DNA of 44,648 nucleotides from Thermoanaerobacter sp049701115 (GTDB taxonomy: Bacteria > Bacillota > Thermoanaerobacteria > Thermoanaerobacterales > Thermoanaerobacteraceae), in assembly GCF_049701115.1 (NCBI RefSeq), contig NZ_JBNATX010000013.1, positions 1-44,648 of the forward strand, read 5' to 3'. Positions 13,764 through 22,776 of the stretch are shown here, in pieces. A program made the translations under genes and the position numbers. The notes beneath the pieces were generated by a model. The model did no database searches and was not told where the DNA came from. It saw nothing but the letters and a program-made list of their open reading frames with translations. Position 1 is the stretch's first letter, and each line of letters begins with the position of its first letter.

Positions 13764-13808
13764 CCAGAATCAATTCGGGTTGAAAAGGTGCAATGTTTGG
13801 TATATCAT
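13764..13808 (+). promoter_or_regulatory. Diverged palindromic operator fused to a promoter, site C
   Basis: CCAGAATCAATTCGGG at 13764-13779 matches the site A/B palindrome at 13 of 16 bases. Two of the three changes are symmetric and keep the dyad. It is followed with no gap by TTGAAA (13780-13785), 17 bp and TATCAT (13803-13808), the same geometry as sites A and B. It drives the secreted-protein gene at 13850. A second weak -10 reading TATATC is two bases earlier. Confidence 0.6.
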
Positions 13809-13849
13809 TTAAGTACACGAAAGTAGATGTGATGTTGGGGGTGTGATAT

Positions 13850-14386
13850 TTGTTAAAGGCTATAGGAGCTATTATTCTGGGGATTGTAATAGCTGTGAGT
13901 GCTATTAGTGGAGGTATCGATAAAAAAGCAGATTTGGCTGTAATTGATAGTGTGAAAAGAGTTGAAACAGCTGACAATAAGTTTTCAAACGGGCTTATTG
14001 ATGAGAAAAATTATCTTGCCAGCATAAAAACACTTTTTGTCGAGAGCTATGATGAGAGTAGAAATTGGGAAAGACGGTATCAGTTTTCAGAAGCTTTAAC
14101 TGGGGACCATCTCATAAATATAGAAGTGGAAATTTCTAAGGTTTACACAAAAGGAGATAAAAAATATGTTTTTACAAGGGCTAAAGTTACTAAGGAGGCT
14201 TCTTCTTATCTCGAAGAGCTAATTATAACTAAAAAATATGCTTTTGTTAAAGAAAAGGGTGAATGGAAAATTTTCTACATCGATGTGGGAATTTATTCTT
14301 CAGATACTTCCCTTGATAAGATGGCTTTTACTACTTTTGAGGGGAAAGCTTTGGAGTATGTGGATAAATTTAATCCGCTCATATGA
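13850..14386 (+). CDS. Exported protein of unknown family under operator C
   Basis: A 178-residue protein. The start is TTG at 13850, with GGGGGTGTG as ribosome site. Residues 2-20 (LKAIGAIILGIVIAVSAISG) form a signal or anchor segment. The mature part is charged: KSLFVESY-like helices, then a sheet region with EVEISKVYTKGDKKYVFTRA and a FVKEKGEWKIFYIDVGIYSS phrase, typical of small NTF2-like or cystatin-like extracytoplasmic domains. I do not recognise the family with certainty. The shared operator architecture links it to the secreted protein at 4108 and the decayed one at 7154. The next gene, pepF, begins 81 nt downstream and may be co-transcribed. Confidence 0.7.
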   Translation: MLKAIGAIILGIVIAVSAISGGIDKKADLAVIDSVKRVETADNKFSNGLIDEKNYLASIKTLFVESYDESRNWERRYQFSEALTGDHLINIEVEISKVYTKGDKKYVFTRAKVTKEASSYLEELIITKKYAFVKEKGEWKIFYIDVGIYSSDTSLDKMAFTTFEGKALEYVDKFNPLI

Positions 14387-14467
14387 TTTAGGTTATACGT
14401 TTGCAAATTTTCATTTGCAGGGTTATAATTTTGGTAGTGAAAGTAAAAATTAGAGAGGAGGATTTTT

Positions 14468-16279
14468 TTGAGTACTCATCTTTTGGAGAGAAAACAAGTG
14501 GATGAAAAGCTTACTTGGGATTTGTCTTCTATATTCAGGACAGAAAGGGATTATGAGGAAGCACTAGAAGAAGCAAAAGTGATGGCAGATGAGATAGAGA
14601 GGGAATTTAAGGGGAGGCTTGATTCGCCAGAAAGGATAAATAGGTGTCTAGACAAGTATAGAATGTTAGCAGAAATTGTAACGAAACTATGGCATTACGC
14701 TTTTTTAGCCGTAGCAGTTGACCAGACCGATGTTGCCCTGGTAGAAAGGCAGTCCAACTTAAAAAATATAGCTGCAGATATTGAAAGTCGCCTTAGTTTT
14801 ATAGAGTCAGAAATTATACAGCAGAAGCAGGAAATTATAGAAAGAGCCATAGAAGAGTCAAAGGAGAATGCAAATTATCTCAAAGAGATTTTAAGAAAGA
14901 AAACACATGCTCTTCCTCCTGAAGTGGAGAAGGCTTTATCGGCGCTTTCCCCAATTATCGATTCCTTTGAAGATATCTACAACATGGCAAAACTAGCGGA
15001 TATGAATTTTGGGACTTTTAAAGTAGAAGATAAGGAGTATCCTTTGAGTTTTTCGTTGTTTGAAACAAAGTGGGAGTACGAAAAGGATACAAAAGTAAGA
15101 AGAGCAGCTTTTGAAGCTTTTTATAGTAAATTAAAGGAGTACCAAAATACGATAGCCACTGTTTATAACTTGCATGTGCAAAAAGACAAGATACTGTCCA
15201 AATTGAGAAATTTTGATTCTGTCTTTGACAGCTTGCTTTTTCCCCAGAAAGTGGACAGGGAGATGTATGAGAGGCAAATAGACCTCATAATGGAGCATCT
15301 GGCTCCCCATATGAGAAAGTTTGCAAAGCTTCTTCAGAAAATACATGGGCTAGAAGAGATGACTTTTGCTGACTTAAAGCTGGAAGTAGATCCTGATTTT
15401 GAGCCGGAAATCTCTATTGATGATGCAAAAGTGTACATAGAAGAAGCACTATCGGTTTTGGGCGAAGATTATAAAGAGATGATAAAAAGAGCATTTGAGG
15501 AAAGATGGATAGACTTTGCCGAAAATAAAGGGAAGATGACAGGGGCCTTTTGCGCTACCCCTTATGGTGTACATCCTTATGTGCTAATAAATTGGGCTAA
15601 TCGAATGAGAGAAGTTTTTGTTTTGGCTCACGAATTAGGGCATGCTGGCCATTTTTACTTGGCTCAGAAGTTTCAAAATATTTTCGATACCAGGCCTTCT
15701 CTCTATTTTATAGAAGCTCCTTCTACTATGAACGAACTTTTAATGGCAAATTACCTTATGAATAAGAACAGCAGCGATAAAAAAATGAAGAGATGGGTGT
15801 TATCCACATTGGTTTCAAGAACTTACTACCATAATTTTGTAACGCACCTTTTAGAAGCGGCCTATCAGAGAGAAGTTTATAAGATAGTTGATAGGGGAGG
15901 GTCTGTTACTGCACCTACTTTGAATAAGATTAAAAGGGAAGTTCTGGAAAAGTTCTGGGGAGATGCTGTTAAGATAAATGAGGGAGCAGAGCTTACCTGG
16001 ATGAGGCAGCCTCATTATTACATGGGACTTTACCCATATACTTACAGTGCAGGACTTACTATAGCAACTCAAGTCAATAAGAGATATTTGCAAGAAGGGC
16101 AAAAAGCTTTGGAAGACTGGAAAGAGGTATTGAAAGCTGGCGGTACAAAAACTCCTCTTGAACTTGCTCAAATGGCAGGTGTTGATATAACTACAGAAAA
16201 ACCTCTTTTAGATACAATTCAGTATATCGGGGATATGATAGACGAAATTATTCGGTTGACTGACGAGATAGGCAAGTGA
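14468..16279 (+). CDS. pepF: Oligoendopeptidase F family zinc peptidase (M3)
   Basis: A 603-residue cytosolic metallopeptidase of family M3. The zinc motif HELGHAGH lies near residue 388, with the third ligand expected in the following APSTMNELL helix (E at about 420). The N-terminal helical domain (LTWDLSSIFRTERDYEEALE) and the C-terminal MRQPHYYMGLYPYTYSAGLT segment are typical of PepF/M3B enzymes, which cut oligopeptides of about 7-17 residues. The start is TTG 14468 with a strong GAGGAGG site 7 nt upstream. A terminator follows directly at 16284, so it ends its transcription unit. Confidence 0.93.
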   Translation: MSTHLLERKQVDEKLTWDLSSIFRTERDYEEALEEAKVMADEIEREFKGRLDSPERINRCLDKYRMLAEIVTKLWHYAFLAVAVDQTDVALVERQSNLKNIAADIESRLSFIESEIIQQKQEIIERAIEESKENANYLKEILRKKTHALPPEVEKALSALSPIIDSFEDIYNMAKLADMNFGTFKVEDKEYPLSFSLFETKWEYEKDTKVRRAAFEAFYSKLKEYQNTIATVYNLHVQKDKILSKLRNFDSVFDSLLFPQKVDREMYERQIDLIMEHLAPHMRKFAKLLQKIHGLEEMTFADLKLEVDPDFEPEISIDDAKVYIEEALSVLGEDYKEMIKRAFEERWIDFAENKGKMTGAFCATPYGVHPYVLINWANRMREVFVLAHELGHAGHFYLAQKFQNIFDTRPSLYFIEAPSTMNELLMANYLMNKNSSDKKMKRWVLSTLVSRTYYHNFVTHLLEAAYQREVYKIVDRGGSVTAPTLNKIKREVLEKFWGDAVKINEGAELTWMRQPHYYMGLYPYTYSAGLTIATQVNKRYLQEGQKALEDWKEVLKAGGTKTPLELAQMAGVDITTEKPLLDTIQYIGDMIDEIIRLTDEIGK

Positions 16280-16283
16280 TTGG

Positions 16284-16314
16284 AAGGCATTGGCGGTAAG
16301 CCGATGCCTTTTTT
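16284..16314 (+). terminator. Rho-independent terminator after pepF
   Basis: AAGGCAT-TGGC-GGTAA-GCCG-ATGCCTT followed by TTTTTT, starting 5 nt after the pepF stop. Confidence 0.9.
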
Positions 16315-16390
16315 AATGGGAAATTGTATTAAAAAGAAAAGCCTTATGGTATAATAAAATTAAAGATTTGCCAGGAAAGGCGGGATTTGA

Positions 16391-18061
16391 ATGGAGAAAG
16401 AGACTTTAAAAAGATATGATGCATGGCTTAATGACCCGGCTATATCGGATAAGGATAAGGAAGAGCTTAAAAAAATGTCTCCGGAGGAAATACAGGATGC
16501 CTTCTTTATGGATTTGGAGTTTGGAACTGCTGGGTTAAGAGGCATTATGGGGCTTGGGGCAAATAGAATGAATTTCTATACGGTGGGTAAAGCGACACAA
16601 GCCCTTGCTAATTACATAAATAAGACAGTAGAGGGAGAAAAAAGTGTAGCTATTTCTTATGATACGAGAAGATTTTCAAGGGAATTTGCTGAAGAAGCTG
16701 CTCAAATACTTGCAGCAAATGGGATAAAGGTGTATCTTTTTGACGATTTTAGACCCACACCTCTTTTATCTTTCGCTGTCAGGTTTTTAAAGGCTACAGC
16801 TGGTATAATGATAACAGCGAGCCACAATCCTCCGGAATACAATGGATACAAGGTATATTGGTCAAATGGCGCTCAGATTATTCCACCTCATGATAAAGGC
16901 ATTATAGAGGAATACGAGAAACTGTCTTTTGCGGATGTAAAAAGGATGTCCTTTGATGAGGCTAAAGATAAGGGTTTTGTGGTCATGGTAGGGAAAGAGG
17001 TGGACTCTGCATATTTTGAAAAAGCCCTTTCTTATTCTTTTGGCATTTCTTCAAAGGATTTAAAGATAGTGTATACTCCTCTCCATGGGACAGGTATTAA
17101 AATTGTCCCGCCGCTACTTGAGAAAGTAGGGTTTGATGTATATATTCAAAAAGAACAGCAGATACCGGATGGAGGCTTTCCTACAGTGAGCTATCCTAAT
17201 CCAGAGTTTGATGAGGCCTTTGAGCTTGCTTTGAAAGATGCAAGAAGCATTGATGCGGATATAGTTGTGGCTTCAGACCCGGATGCAGATAGGATGGGAG
17301 TTTTGGTAAAGCATAGAGGAGATTATGTGAGAATAGATGGAAATCAGATGGGCATTTTGCTTTTAAATTTTCTTCTTACGATGTATTCTCGAAAGGGCAT
17401 GCCCAAAAATCCGGCTGTGATAGAGTCTATTGTGTCTTCCAAACTCTTTGCTAAAATTGCGAAGGCGCACGGGGTCGAGGTTTCTGAAGTACTTACAGGT
17501 TTCAAGTGGATATGCAATGAAGCTGACAGGCTAAGAGCCGAAGGCAAAACGGTGTTTTTTGCCTATGAAGAAAGCTATGGATACAATGTGGGAGATTTTG
17601 TGTATGACAAAGACTCAGGTACTCCTATAATGGTAACCTGTGAAATGGCAGCTTATTATAAAAAGAAAGGCATGACTTTAGTTGATGCTTTAGAAGAGAT
17701 TTATAAAAAATACGGTTACTACCTTGAAGACCAGCTTTCTCCTGTATATGAAGGGGAAAAAGGGCTTAAGAAGATAAAAAGGATTATGGAAAGACTTAGA
17801 GAAGACCCCATAAAAAGTTTGGCAGGGCACAAACTTACAAATGTTATAGATTATTTAAAAGGATATGGTAAGATACCACCTTCAGATGTTTTGAAAATGG
17901 AGTTTGGTGAGAGGTTAATCGTATATGCAAGGCCTTCAGGTACTGAGCCAAAAATAAAGTTTTACTTCATGGCTATGGAAATGGAAGGAATTGATGAGGC
18001 AAAGGAATTACTAAGGAAAGCCAAAGAAGAGCTTGTAAAAGAGCTTGATCTGGAAGAATAA
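16391..18061 (+). CDS. pgcA: Alpha-phosphoglucomutase/phosphomannomutase
   Basis: A 556-residue four-domain phosphohexomutase. The active-site serine loop is TASHNPPEYNGYKVY near residue 143, the metal-binding loop is DPDADRMGV near 298, the sugar-specificity loop is FAYEESYGY near 393, and the phosphate-binding loop is RPSGTEPKIKFY near the end. The N-terminal DLEFGTAGLRGIMGLGANRM phrase is typical of the Bacillus PgcA-like group that interconverts glucose 1- and 6-phosphate for glycogen and cell-wall sugar synthesis. The gene name follows that similarity. It is followed after 22 nt by a CapA-like gene and shares its transcription unit. Confidence 0.93.
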   Translation: MEKETLKRYDAWLNDPAISDKDKEELKKMSPEEIQDAFFMDLEFGTAGLRGIMGLGANRMNFYTVGKATQALANYINKTVEGEKSVAISYDTRRFSREFAEEAAQILAANGIKVYLFDDFRPTPLLSFAVRFLKATAGIMITASHNPPEYNGYKVYWSNGAQIIPPHDKGIIEEYEKLSFADVKRMSFDEAKDKGFVVMVGKEVDSAYFEKALSYSFGISSKDLKIVYTPLHGTGIKIVPPLLEKVGFDVYIQKEQQIPDGGFPTVSYPNPEFDEAFELALKDARSIDADIVVASDPDADRMGVLVKHRGDYVRIDGNQMGILLLNFLLTMYSRKGMPKNPAVIESIVSSKLFAKIAKAHGVEVSEVLTGFKWICNEADRLRAEGKTVFFAYEESYGYNVGDFVYDKDSGTPIMVTCEMAAYYKKKGMTLVDALEEIYKKYGYYLEDQLSPVYEGEKGLKKIKRIMERLREDPIKSLAGHKLTNVIDYLKGYGKIPPSDVLKMEFGERLIVYARPSGTEPKIKFYFMAMEMEGIDEAKELLRKAKEELVKELDLEE

Positions 18062-18083
18062 TGACCTATGGTGAGGGAAAAGA

Positions 18084-19187
18084 ATGGGGAAAAAGGGTTT
18101 TGTTGCAAAGGCACTGTTTTTCCTTTTGATAGTCGGAGTCTTGATGGTATTTTTTAAAGTCTCTGTAGATAAAGGGGCGTCAAAAGCCGTTGTTTTAGAG
18201 CAGGAAGAGAATTTGTTGCCTGCAAAGGAAAATAAGAATCTGGGTGAAGAAAAAGTATCCCAAGATATCGAAATAGTTTTAAGTGCTGTGGGAGATTGTA
18301 CTTTAGGCTCGGACGAGAAATATTCGAGATATGGTAGTTTTGATGAAGAGTTAAAAAAGCAAAATTACGACTATTCCTACTTTTTTAAAGATGTAAGGCC
18401 AATTTTTGAAAAGAGTGACCTCGTTATAGCCAATTTAGAGGGTCCGTTGACAACTTCTAAAGAGAGAGCAGATAAAGAGTTTGCTTTTAAGGGAGACCCT
18501 TCTTATGCCAAGATATTGAAAGAAGGGAAGATTGATGCGGTAAATTTAGCAAATAATCATTCTTTTGATTACGGTAAACAGGGTTTTTATGACACTGTAA
18601 AGGCTTTGAAGAAAGAAGGTATAGGCTTTTTTGGTTATGGATACAATTATATAACCGAGGCTAAGGGAGTAAAAATTGGGGTTTTAGGGTATACGGGTTA
18701 TGACGATACGTTGGAGACAAAGCAGATGATAAAAAAAGATATAGAGAAAATGAGACAGATAGTAGATATTCTTGTGGTAAGTTTTCATTGGGGAGAGGAA
18801 AACAAGTATTATCCAAACAAAGTGCAGATAAATTTGGGGCATTTTTCAATAGATAAAGGGGCGGACGTAGTTGTAGGACATCATCCTCATGTGCTTCAAG
18901 GGATAGAGGTTTATAAAGGTAAGTACATAGCATATTCACTGGGGAATTTTGTATTTGGGGGCAATAAAAATCCTAGAGACAAGGACTCCATGATTTTTCA
19001 GCAAATTTTTACCTTAAATGAAAAGAAAGAGATAGTGGATATAAAAGTAAAAATAATACCCGTATCTATATCGTCTGTAAAAGATAGAAACGATTATAAA
19101 CCTAAGATTTTAGAGGGGGAAGAAAGGGATAGGGTGTTGCAGAAGATACGTAATTTATCATATTGGAATTCCCTTTTTCTCCAGTGA
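18084..19187 (+). CDS. CapA/PgsA-family exported metallophosphatase-like protein
   Basis: A 367-residue protein with an N-terminal anchor (residues about 7-25) and a calcineurin-like metallophosphatase fold of the CapA type. Motifs in order are VGDCTLGSD, a VIANLEGPLT stretch, NLANNHSFDYGKQGF, VVSFHWGEE, GHHPHVLQGIE and YSLGNFVFGGN. The family includes the poly-gamma-glutamate capsule proteins PgsA/CapA, but no pgsBC genes are nearby, so a capsule role is not implied; many solitary members have unknown substrates. The ATG at 18084 follows a GTGAGGG site, 22 nt after the phosphoglucomutase. Confidence 0.88.
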   Translation: MGKKGFVAKALFFLLIVGVLMVFFKVSVDKGASKAVVLEQEENLLPAKENKNLGEEKVSQDIEIVLSAVGDCTLGSDEKYSRYGSFDEELKKQNYDYSYFFKDVRPIFEKSDLVIANLEGPLTTSKERADKEFAFKGDPSYAKILKEGKIDAVNLANNHSFDYGKQGFYDTVKALKKEGIGFFGYGYNYITEAKGVKIGVLGYTGYDDTLETKQMIKKDIEKMRQIVDILVVSFHWGEENKYYPNKVQINLGHFSIDKGADVVVGHHPHVLQGIEVYKGKYIAYSLGNFVFGGNKNPRDKDSMIFQQIFTLNEKKEIVDIKVKIIPVSISSVKDRNDYKPKILEGEERDRVLQKIRNLSYWNSLFLQ

Positions 19188-19258
19188 GAGGTTTGAAAAA
19201 TCAAGCAAAAAAAGGTATAATGAAAATATGAGCATAAGTTCAAGAAGGAGGAAGAAAA

Positions 19259-20614
19259 ATGCCCAAGCGCTATGTAATTGTGGGTGGAGATGCAGCTGGA
19301 ATGAGCGCAGCTTCTCAAATAAGAAGGATGGATACGGAAGGAGAAATTTTGGTTTTTGAAAAAGAAGGAGTGATTTCTTACGCACAGTGCGGCCTTCCCT
19401 ATTGGGTGGGGGGAGTTGTAAAAGAACAGAAAAAGCTTATTGCTCGTACGGCAGAGGAATTTTTAAATCGCTACAATATTAATGTAAAGCTTTATCACGA
19501 AGTGGTAAAAATAGAACCTTCTAAAAAGGAGATAAAAGTTTTTCGGAGGAAAGAAAAAGATGAAATTTCTGTGCCTTACGATGTGCTTTTGATTGGAACA
19601 GGGAGTACTGCGATAGTGCCTCCATGGGAAGGCAGGAATTTGCCGGGAGTATTTACATTAAAGACTATGGGCGATGCGGAAAAACTTCTTGACTGGTTGA
19701 ACTCTCATACTCCCACTAAGGCGGTAGTTATAGGGGGAGGTTATATAGGGCTTGAAACTGCCGAGGCGCTTCATGGAAGAGGTTTTAAGGTTACGGTTTT
19801 GGATTTGGCACCCCAGTTAATTCCTACTTTTGACAAGGAAATTGCTGAAATAGCTCAGGATGCTCTCACAAGACATGGAGTGGAAGTGTATTTGAATGAA
19901 GAAGTCATAGGGCTTGAAGGAGATGAAAAAGGAGTAAAAGCCGTTGTCACGAAAAATGGAAGGTTCGAGGCTGATTTAGTAATAATTTCTATAGGAGTAA
20001 GACCTGTAAGTGAGTTGGCTAAAGAGGCAGGGATACAATTAGGGCCTAAGAATGCTATTCTGGTTAATGAAAGATTGGAAACGAATATCCCCGATATATA
20101 CGCTGCTGGCGATTGTGCTACGCATTTTAATAGAATAAAGAAAACTGCAGATTACATACCGCTGGGTACTACTGCTAATAAACAAGGCAGAATTGCGGGT
20201 ATAAATATGGCAGGTGGAAATGCTGAATTTAAAGGGGTTGTGGGGACTGCCATTGTGAAGGTTTTTGATAGGACCATAGCGAGAAGTGGGTTTGGAGAAA
20301 GGGACTGTGAGTCTTTAGGATGGCCTTACAAAGTGGTTTTGATAAAGGCAAGACCTGTCAGTCATTATTACCCGTGGGAAGACGAAATATTGACGGTGAA
20401 GCTTTGTTACCATGAGGGGAGTAGAAAGCTTCTGGGAGGGCAAATAGCAGGCGGATTAGTAGGTGTGGACAAGAGAATAGATGTATTAGCCACAGCTCTT
20501 TTCCATGAAATGACCATTGATGACTTGCAAGCTCTCGACCTTGCTTATGCTCCACCCTACAATTCAGTGTGGGATCCATTACAGCAAGCGTCGACTGTGG
20601 CTCAGAGGGGATAA
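19259..20614 (+). CDS. CoA-disulfide reductase/NADH oxidase family flavoprotein
   Basis: A 451-residue FAD/NAD(P)H enzyme of the single-cysteine disulfide-reductase group. FAD motif VGGDAAGMSAASQIRR is at 7-22, the redox cysteine Cys44 is in ISYAQCGLPYWVGG, the NAD(P) motif is VVIGGGYIGLETAEAL near 157-172, and the second FAD motif is NIPDIYAAGDCA near 280. The C-terminal dimerisation domain is complete. The family reduces CoA disulfide, NAD(P)H-dependent persulfides or O2; lack of a rhodanese fusion fits plain CoADR or Nox. In an anaerobe it would protect against oxygen and keep CoA reduced. Start ATG 19259 has AGGAGGAAG upstream. A terminator follows. Confidence 0.9.
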   Translation: MPKRYVIVGGDAAGMSAASQIRRMDTEGEILVFEKEGVISYAQCGLPYWVGGVVKEQKKLIARTAEEFLNRYNINVKLYHEVVKIEPSKKEIKVFRRKEKDEISVPYDVLLIGTGSTAIVPPWEGRNLPGVFTLKTMGDAEKLLDWLNSHTPTKAVVIGGGYIGLETAEALHGRGFKVTVLDLAPQLIPTFDKEIAEIAQDALTRHGVEVYLNEEVIGLEGDEKGVKAVVTKNGRFEADLVIISIGVRPVSELAKEAGIQLGPKNAILVNERLETNIPDIYAAGDCATHFNRIKKTADYIPLGTTANKQGRIAGINMAGGNAEFKGVVGTAIVKVFDRTIARSGFGERDCESLGWPYKVVLIKARPVSHYYPWEDEILTVKLCYHEGSRKLLGGQIAGGLVGVDKRIDVLATALFHEMTIDDLQALDLAYAPPYNSVWDPLQQASTVAQRG

Positions 20615-20618
20615 ATAG

Positions 20619-20649
20619 AAAGGTCTTACCGGCCGGTAAGACCTTTTTT
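20619..20649 (+). terminator. Rho-independent terminator after the flavoprotein gene
   Basis: Perfect loop-less palindrome AAAGGTCTTACCGG/CCGGTAAGACCTTT running into TTTTTT, 4 nt after the stop codon. Confidence 0.92.
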
Positions 20650-20673
20650 GATAAGTGGAAAAGGGGTGAAAAG

Positions 20674-21510
20674 GTGAAGTTTATAGAAAGATATGTGTTT
20701 TTGACTTTGGGTGCCTTCCTTGCGGGTGTGGCTTTAGAGATTTTTTTAGTGCCAAATTACATAATAGATGGTGGTATAACGGGCATTTCTATAATGTTAA
20801 GCTATCTTACAAAGTTACCTTTAGGAGCGTATATTTTTCTTCTCAATATACCCTTTTTGTTTTTAGGATACCGACAAATAGGGAAGAGCTTTGTTTTGTC
20901 TACTTTTTATGCTGTTTTAGTTCTGTCTTTATCTGTTACATTGTTAGAAAAGGCTCCAGCACTTACTAATGATACGCTTTTGGCCTCGGTTTTTGGTGGC
21001 ATTATTCTGGGTATAGGGGTAGGGTTAGTAATAAGACATGGAGGTTCAATGGATGGTACAGAAATTGTTGCCGTTGTTATATCAGAAATAACAGCATTTT
21101 CTGTAGGGGAAATAGTGTTATTTATAAATATCTTCATATTAGGAAGCGCAGGTCTGGTATTTACATGGGATAGAGCTATGTATTCTCTTATCACTTATTT
21201 TATAGCCTTTAAAGTAATAGACCTGACAATAGAAGGAATAGATGAAGAAAAAGCAGTAATGATAATTACGGAAAAACCAGAAGAAATTGTAGAGACTATT
21301 ACCGCGCGATTAGGAAGAAGTGTTACTTTTTGGGAAGGCATAGGAGGATATACAAAAAGCAAAAAGGGTGTGGTGTATGCGGTAGTGAGCCGTTTGGAAA
21401 TTGCAAAATTAAAGAATATAGTAAAAGAACATGATGAAAATGCTTTTGTGACGATTCATGATGTGTATGACATGTTAGGAGGCCAGTTTAAAAAGAAGTC
21501 TATTCATTAG
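20674..21510 (+). CDS. YitT family membrane protein (DUF161/DUF2179)
   Basis: A 278-residue protein. The open frame extends back to 20569, but that part overlaps the previous gene and terminator; GTG 20674 behind AAAGGGGTGAAAAG gives the canonical N-terminus KFIERYVFLTLGAFLAGVAL. It has five to six membrane helices with the family phrases FLVPNYIIDGGITGIS and IRHGGSMDGTEIVAVVISE. A cytosolic C-terminal DUF2179 domain of about 80 residues follows (VMIITEKPEEIVETITARLG, then GGYTKSKKGVVYAVVSRLE). YitT-type proteins are probably transporters, but the substrate is not known. Confidence 0.9.
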   Translation: MKFIERYVFLTLGAFLAGVALEIFLVPNYIIDGGITGISIMLSYLTKLPLGAYIFLLNIPFLFLGYRQIGKSFVLSTFYAVLVLSLSVTLLEKAPALTNDTLLASVFGGIILGIGVGLVIRHGGSMDGTEIVAVVISEITAFSVGEIVLFINIFILGSAGLVFTWDRAMYSLITYFIAFKVIDLTIEGIDEEKAVMIITEKPEEIVETITARLGRSVTFWEGIGGYTKSKKGVVYAVVSRLEIAKLKNIVKEHDENAFVTIHDVYDMLGGQFKKKSIH

Positions 21511-21576
21511 TTTATTGAATTGATATAATTTCGACAGATTATAAAAAAGATTATAAAAAATAAAGAGGGCATCACT

Positions 21577-22764
21577 ATGGGAAAGGATGTAAAAAAACTT
21601 CTACTCACGAGGTTTTTAAGGAGTCTGGGACAAGGGCTATTAGCAGTGGATTTTGCCCTTTACCTTAGGGACCTTGGTTATTCCAGCACTTTTATAGGAT
21701 TTATTTTTACCTTAGCAGGACTTTTTGGAGCTGTTGGGAGTGTAATGATAGGGTTTATAAGCGATAAGACTAGTCGTAAGGCTTTTATGATGGTGTACAC
21801 TTTCATGTTGATGATAGCTTCTTTGGCTATGTTTATCTCTGTAGAAAGGTGGTTGATAGTATTAGCTTCAGTTTTTGGCAATTTTGGGCAAGGAGCTAAT
21901 GGCTCTGCGGGCCCCTTTTCACCAGCGGAGCAGGCATGGCTTTCAGAAAAAGTTTTGCCAGAGGACAGAGGCAAGATTTTTAGCATAAATTCCGCAATGG
22001 GCTTTACCGGTATGTCCATTGGAGCGCTTTTGGGGGTAATCCCGGCTTTTTTGAAAAATTTAGGGGATTACTATAATTACCGTGTATTGTTTCTTTTCGT
22101 TTTTGTTTTATCGACGATTACCCTCTTTGTACTCAAAGGTATTTCTGAAGAAAAGAAAAGAAAAATAAATAAGAGTGCGAGTGATGAAAACATAAAAGCT
22201 GAATATTCTAATTTATTAAAGTTGGTTCTGTTAAACGCTTTGAATGGATTTGCGATAGGTCTTAAAGGACCTCTTATATCCTATTGGTTTGCCTTAAGGT
22301 TTGGAATAGGTGCAGAGAAAATTGCTCCTATTATGGCTTTTACATTTTTTGTTACAGGACTTTTGTCTTTTTATACAGGATTTCTTACAAAGAAAATAGG
22401 TATCATTAACTCTGTGGTTTTGGAAAGAACAATTGGTTTAGTGTTTTTAATATTACTGCCCCTTGCTCCAAGCTATCTAATGGCTTCAATTTTCTACATG
22501 TTTCATCAGGTCTTTAACAGAGGTTCAGCAGGAGCAAGGCAGGCTCTTGCTGTGAGTATTGTGGGGGATGAGGAGAGAGGGCTGGCTGTGGGACTTAATG
22601 CAGCTTCAATGCAACTTCCAAGGTCGGCTGGCCCTTATGTGACGGGTGTTTTGTTAGGCGAGGGGCAGTTTGAGATGCCCTTTTTCATGGCAGCTTTTTT
22701 ACAAGGAGTTTATCTTGTTCTATACAGGAAGGTATTTTTAGGGTTTAATTTCCCTAAGGAATAA
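21577..22764 (+). CDS. MFS transporter
   Basis: A 395-residue major facilitator protein with about 12 hydrophobic segments and a charged central loop (SEEKKRKINKSASDENIKAE) after six helices. The loop 2-3 signature is GFISDKTSRKAFM. A glycine/proline-rich GANGSAGPFSPAEQAWLSEK segment in helix 4-5 resembles uncharacterised drug-efflux-like MFS proteins. The ATG at 21577 follows GAGGGC. It ends 13 nt before a convergent second MFS gene. Substrate unknown. Confidence 0.88.
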   Translation: MGKDVKKLLLTRFLRSLGQGLLAVDFALYLRDLGYSSTFIGFIFTLAGLFGAVGSVMIGFISDKTSRKAFMMVYTFMLMIASLAMFISVERWLIVLASVFGNFGQGANGSAGPFSPAEQAWLSEKVLPEDRGKIFSINSAMGFTGMSIGALLGVIPAFLKNLGDYYNYRVLFLFVFVLSTITLFVLKGISEEKKRKINKSASDENIKAEYSNLLKLVLLNALNGFAIGLKGPLISYWFALRFGIGAEKIAPIMAFTFFVTGLLSFYTGFLTKKIGIINSVVLERTIGLVFLILLPLAPSYLMASIFYMFHQVFNRGSAGARQALAVSIVGDEERGLAVGLNAASMQLPRSAGPYVTGVLLGEGQFEMPFFMAAFLQGVYLVLYRKVFLGFNFPKE

Positions 22765-22776
22765 CCGACAATATAA

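Noticed and set aside
13338..13783. Long open frames opposite the SDR gene
   Set aside because: They are antisense shadows of the conserved SDR coding sequence and lack ribosome sites and recognisable domains.
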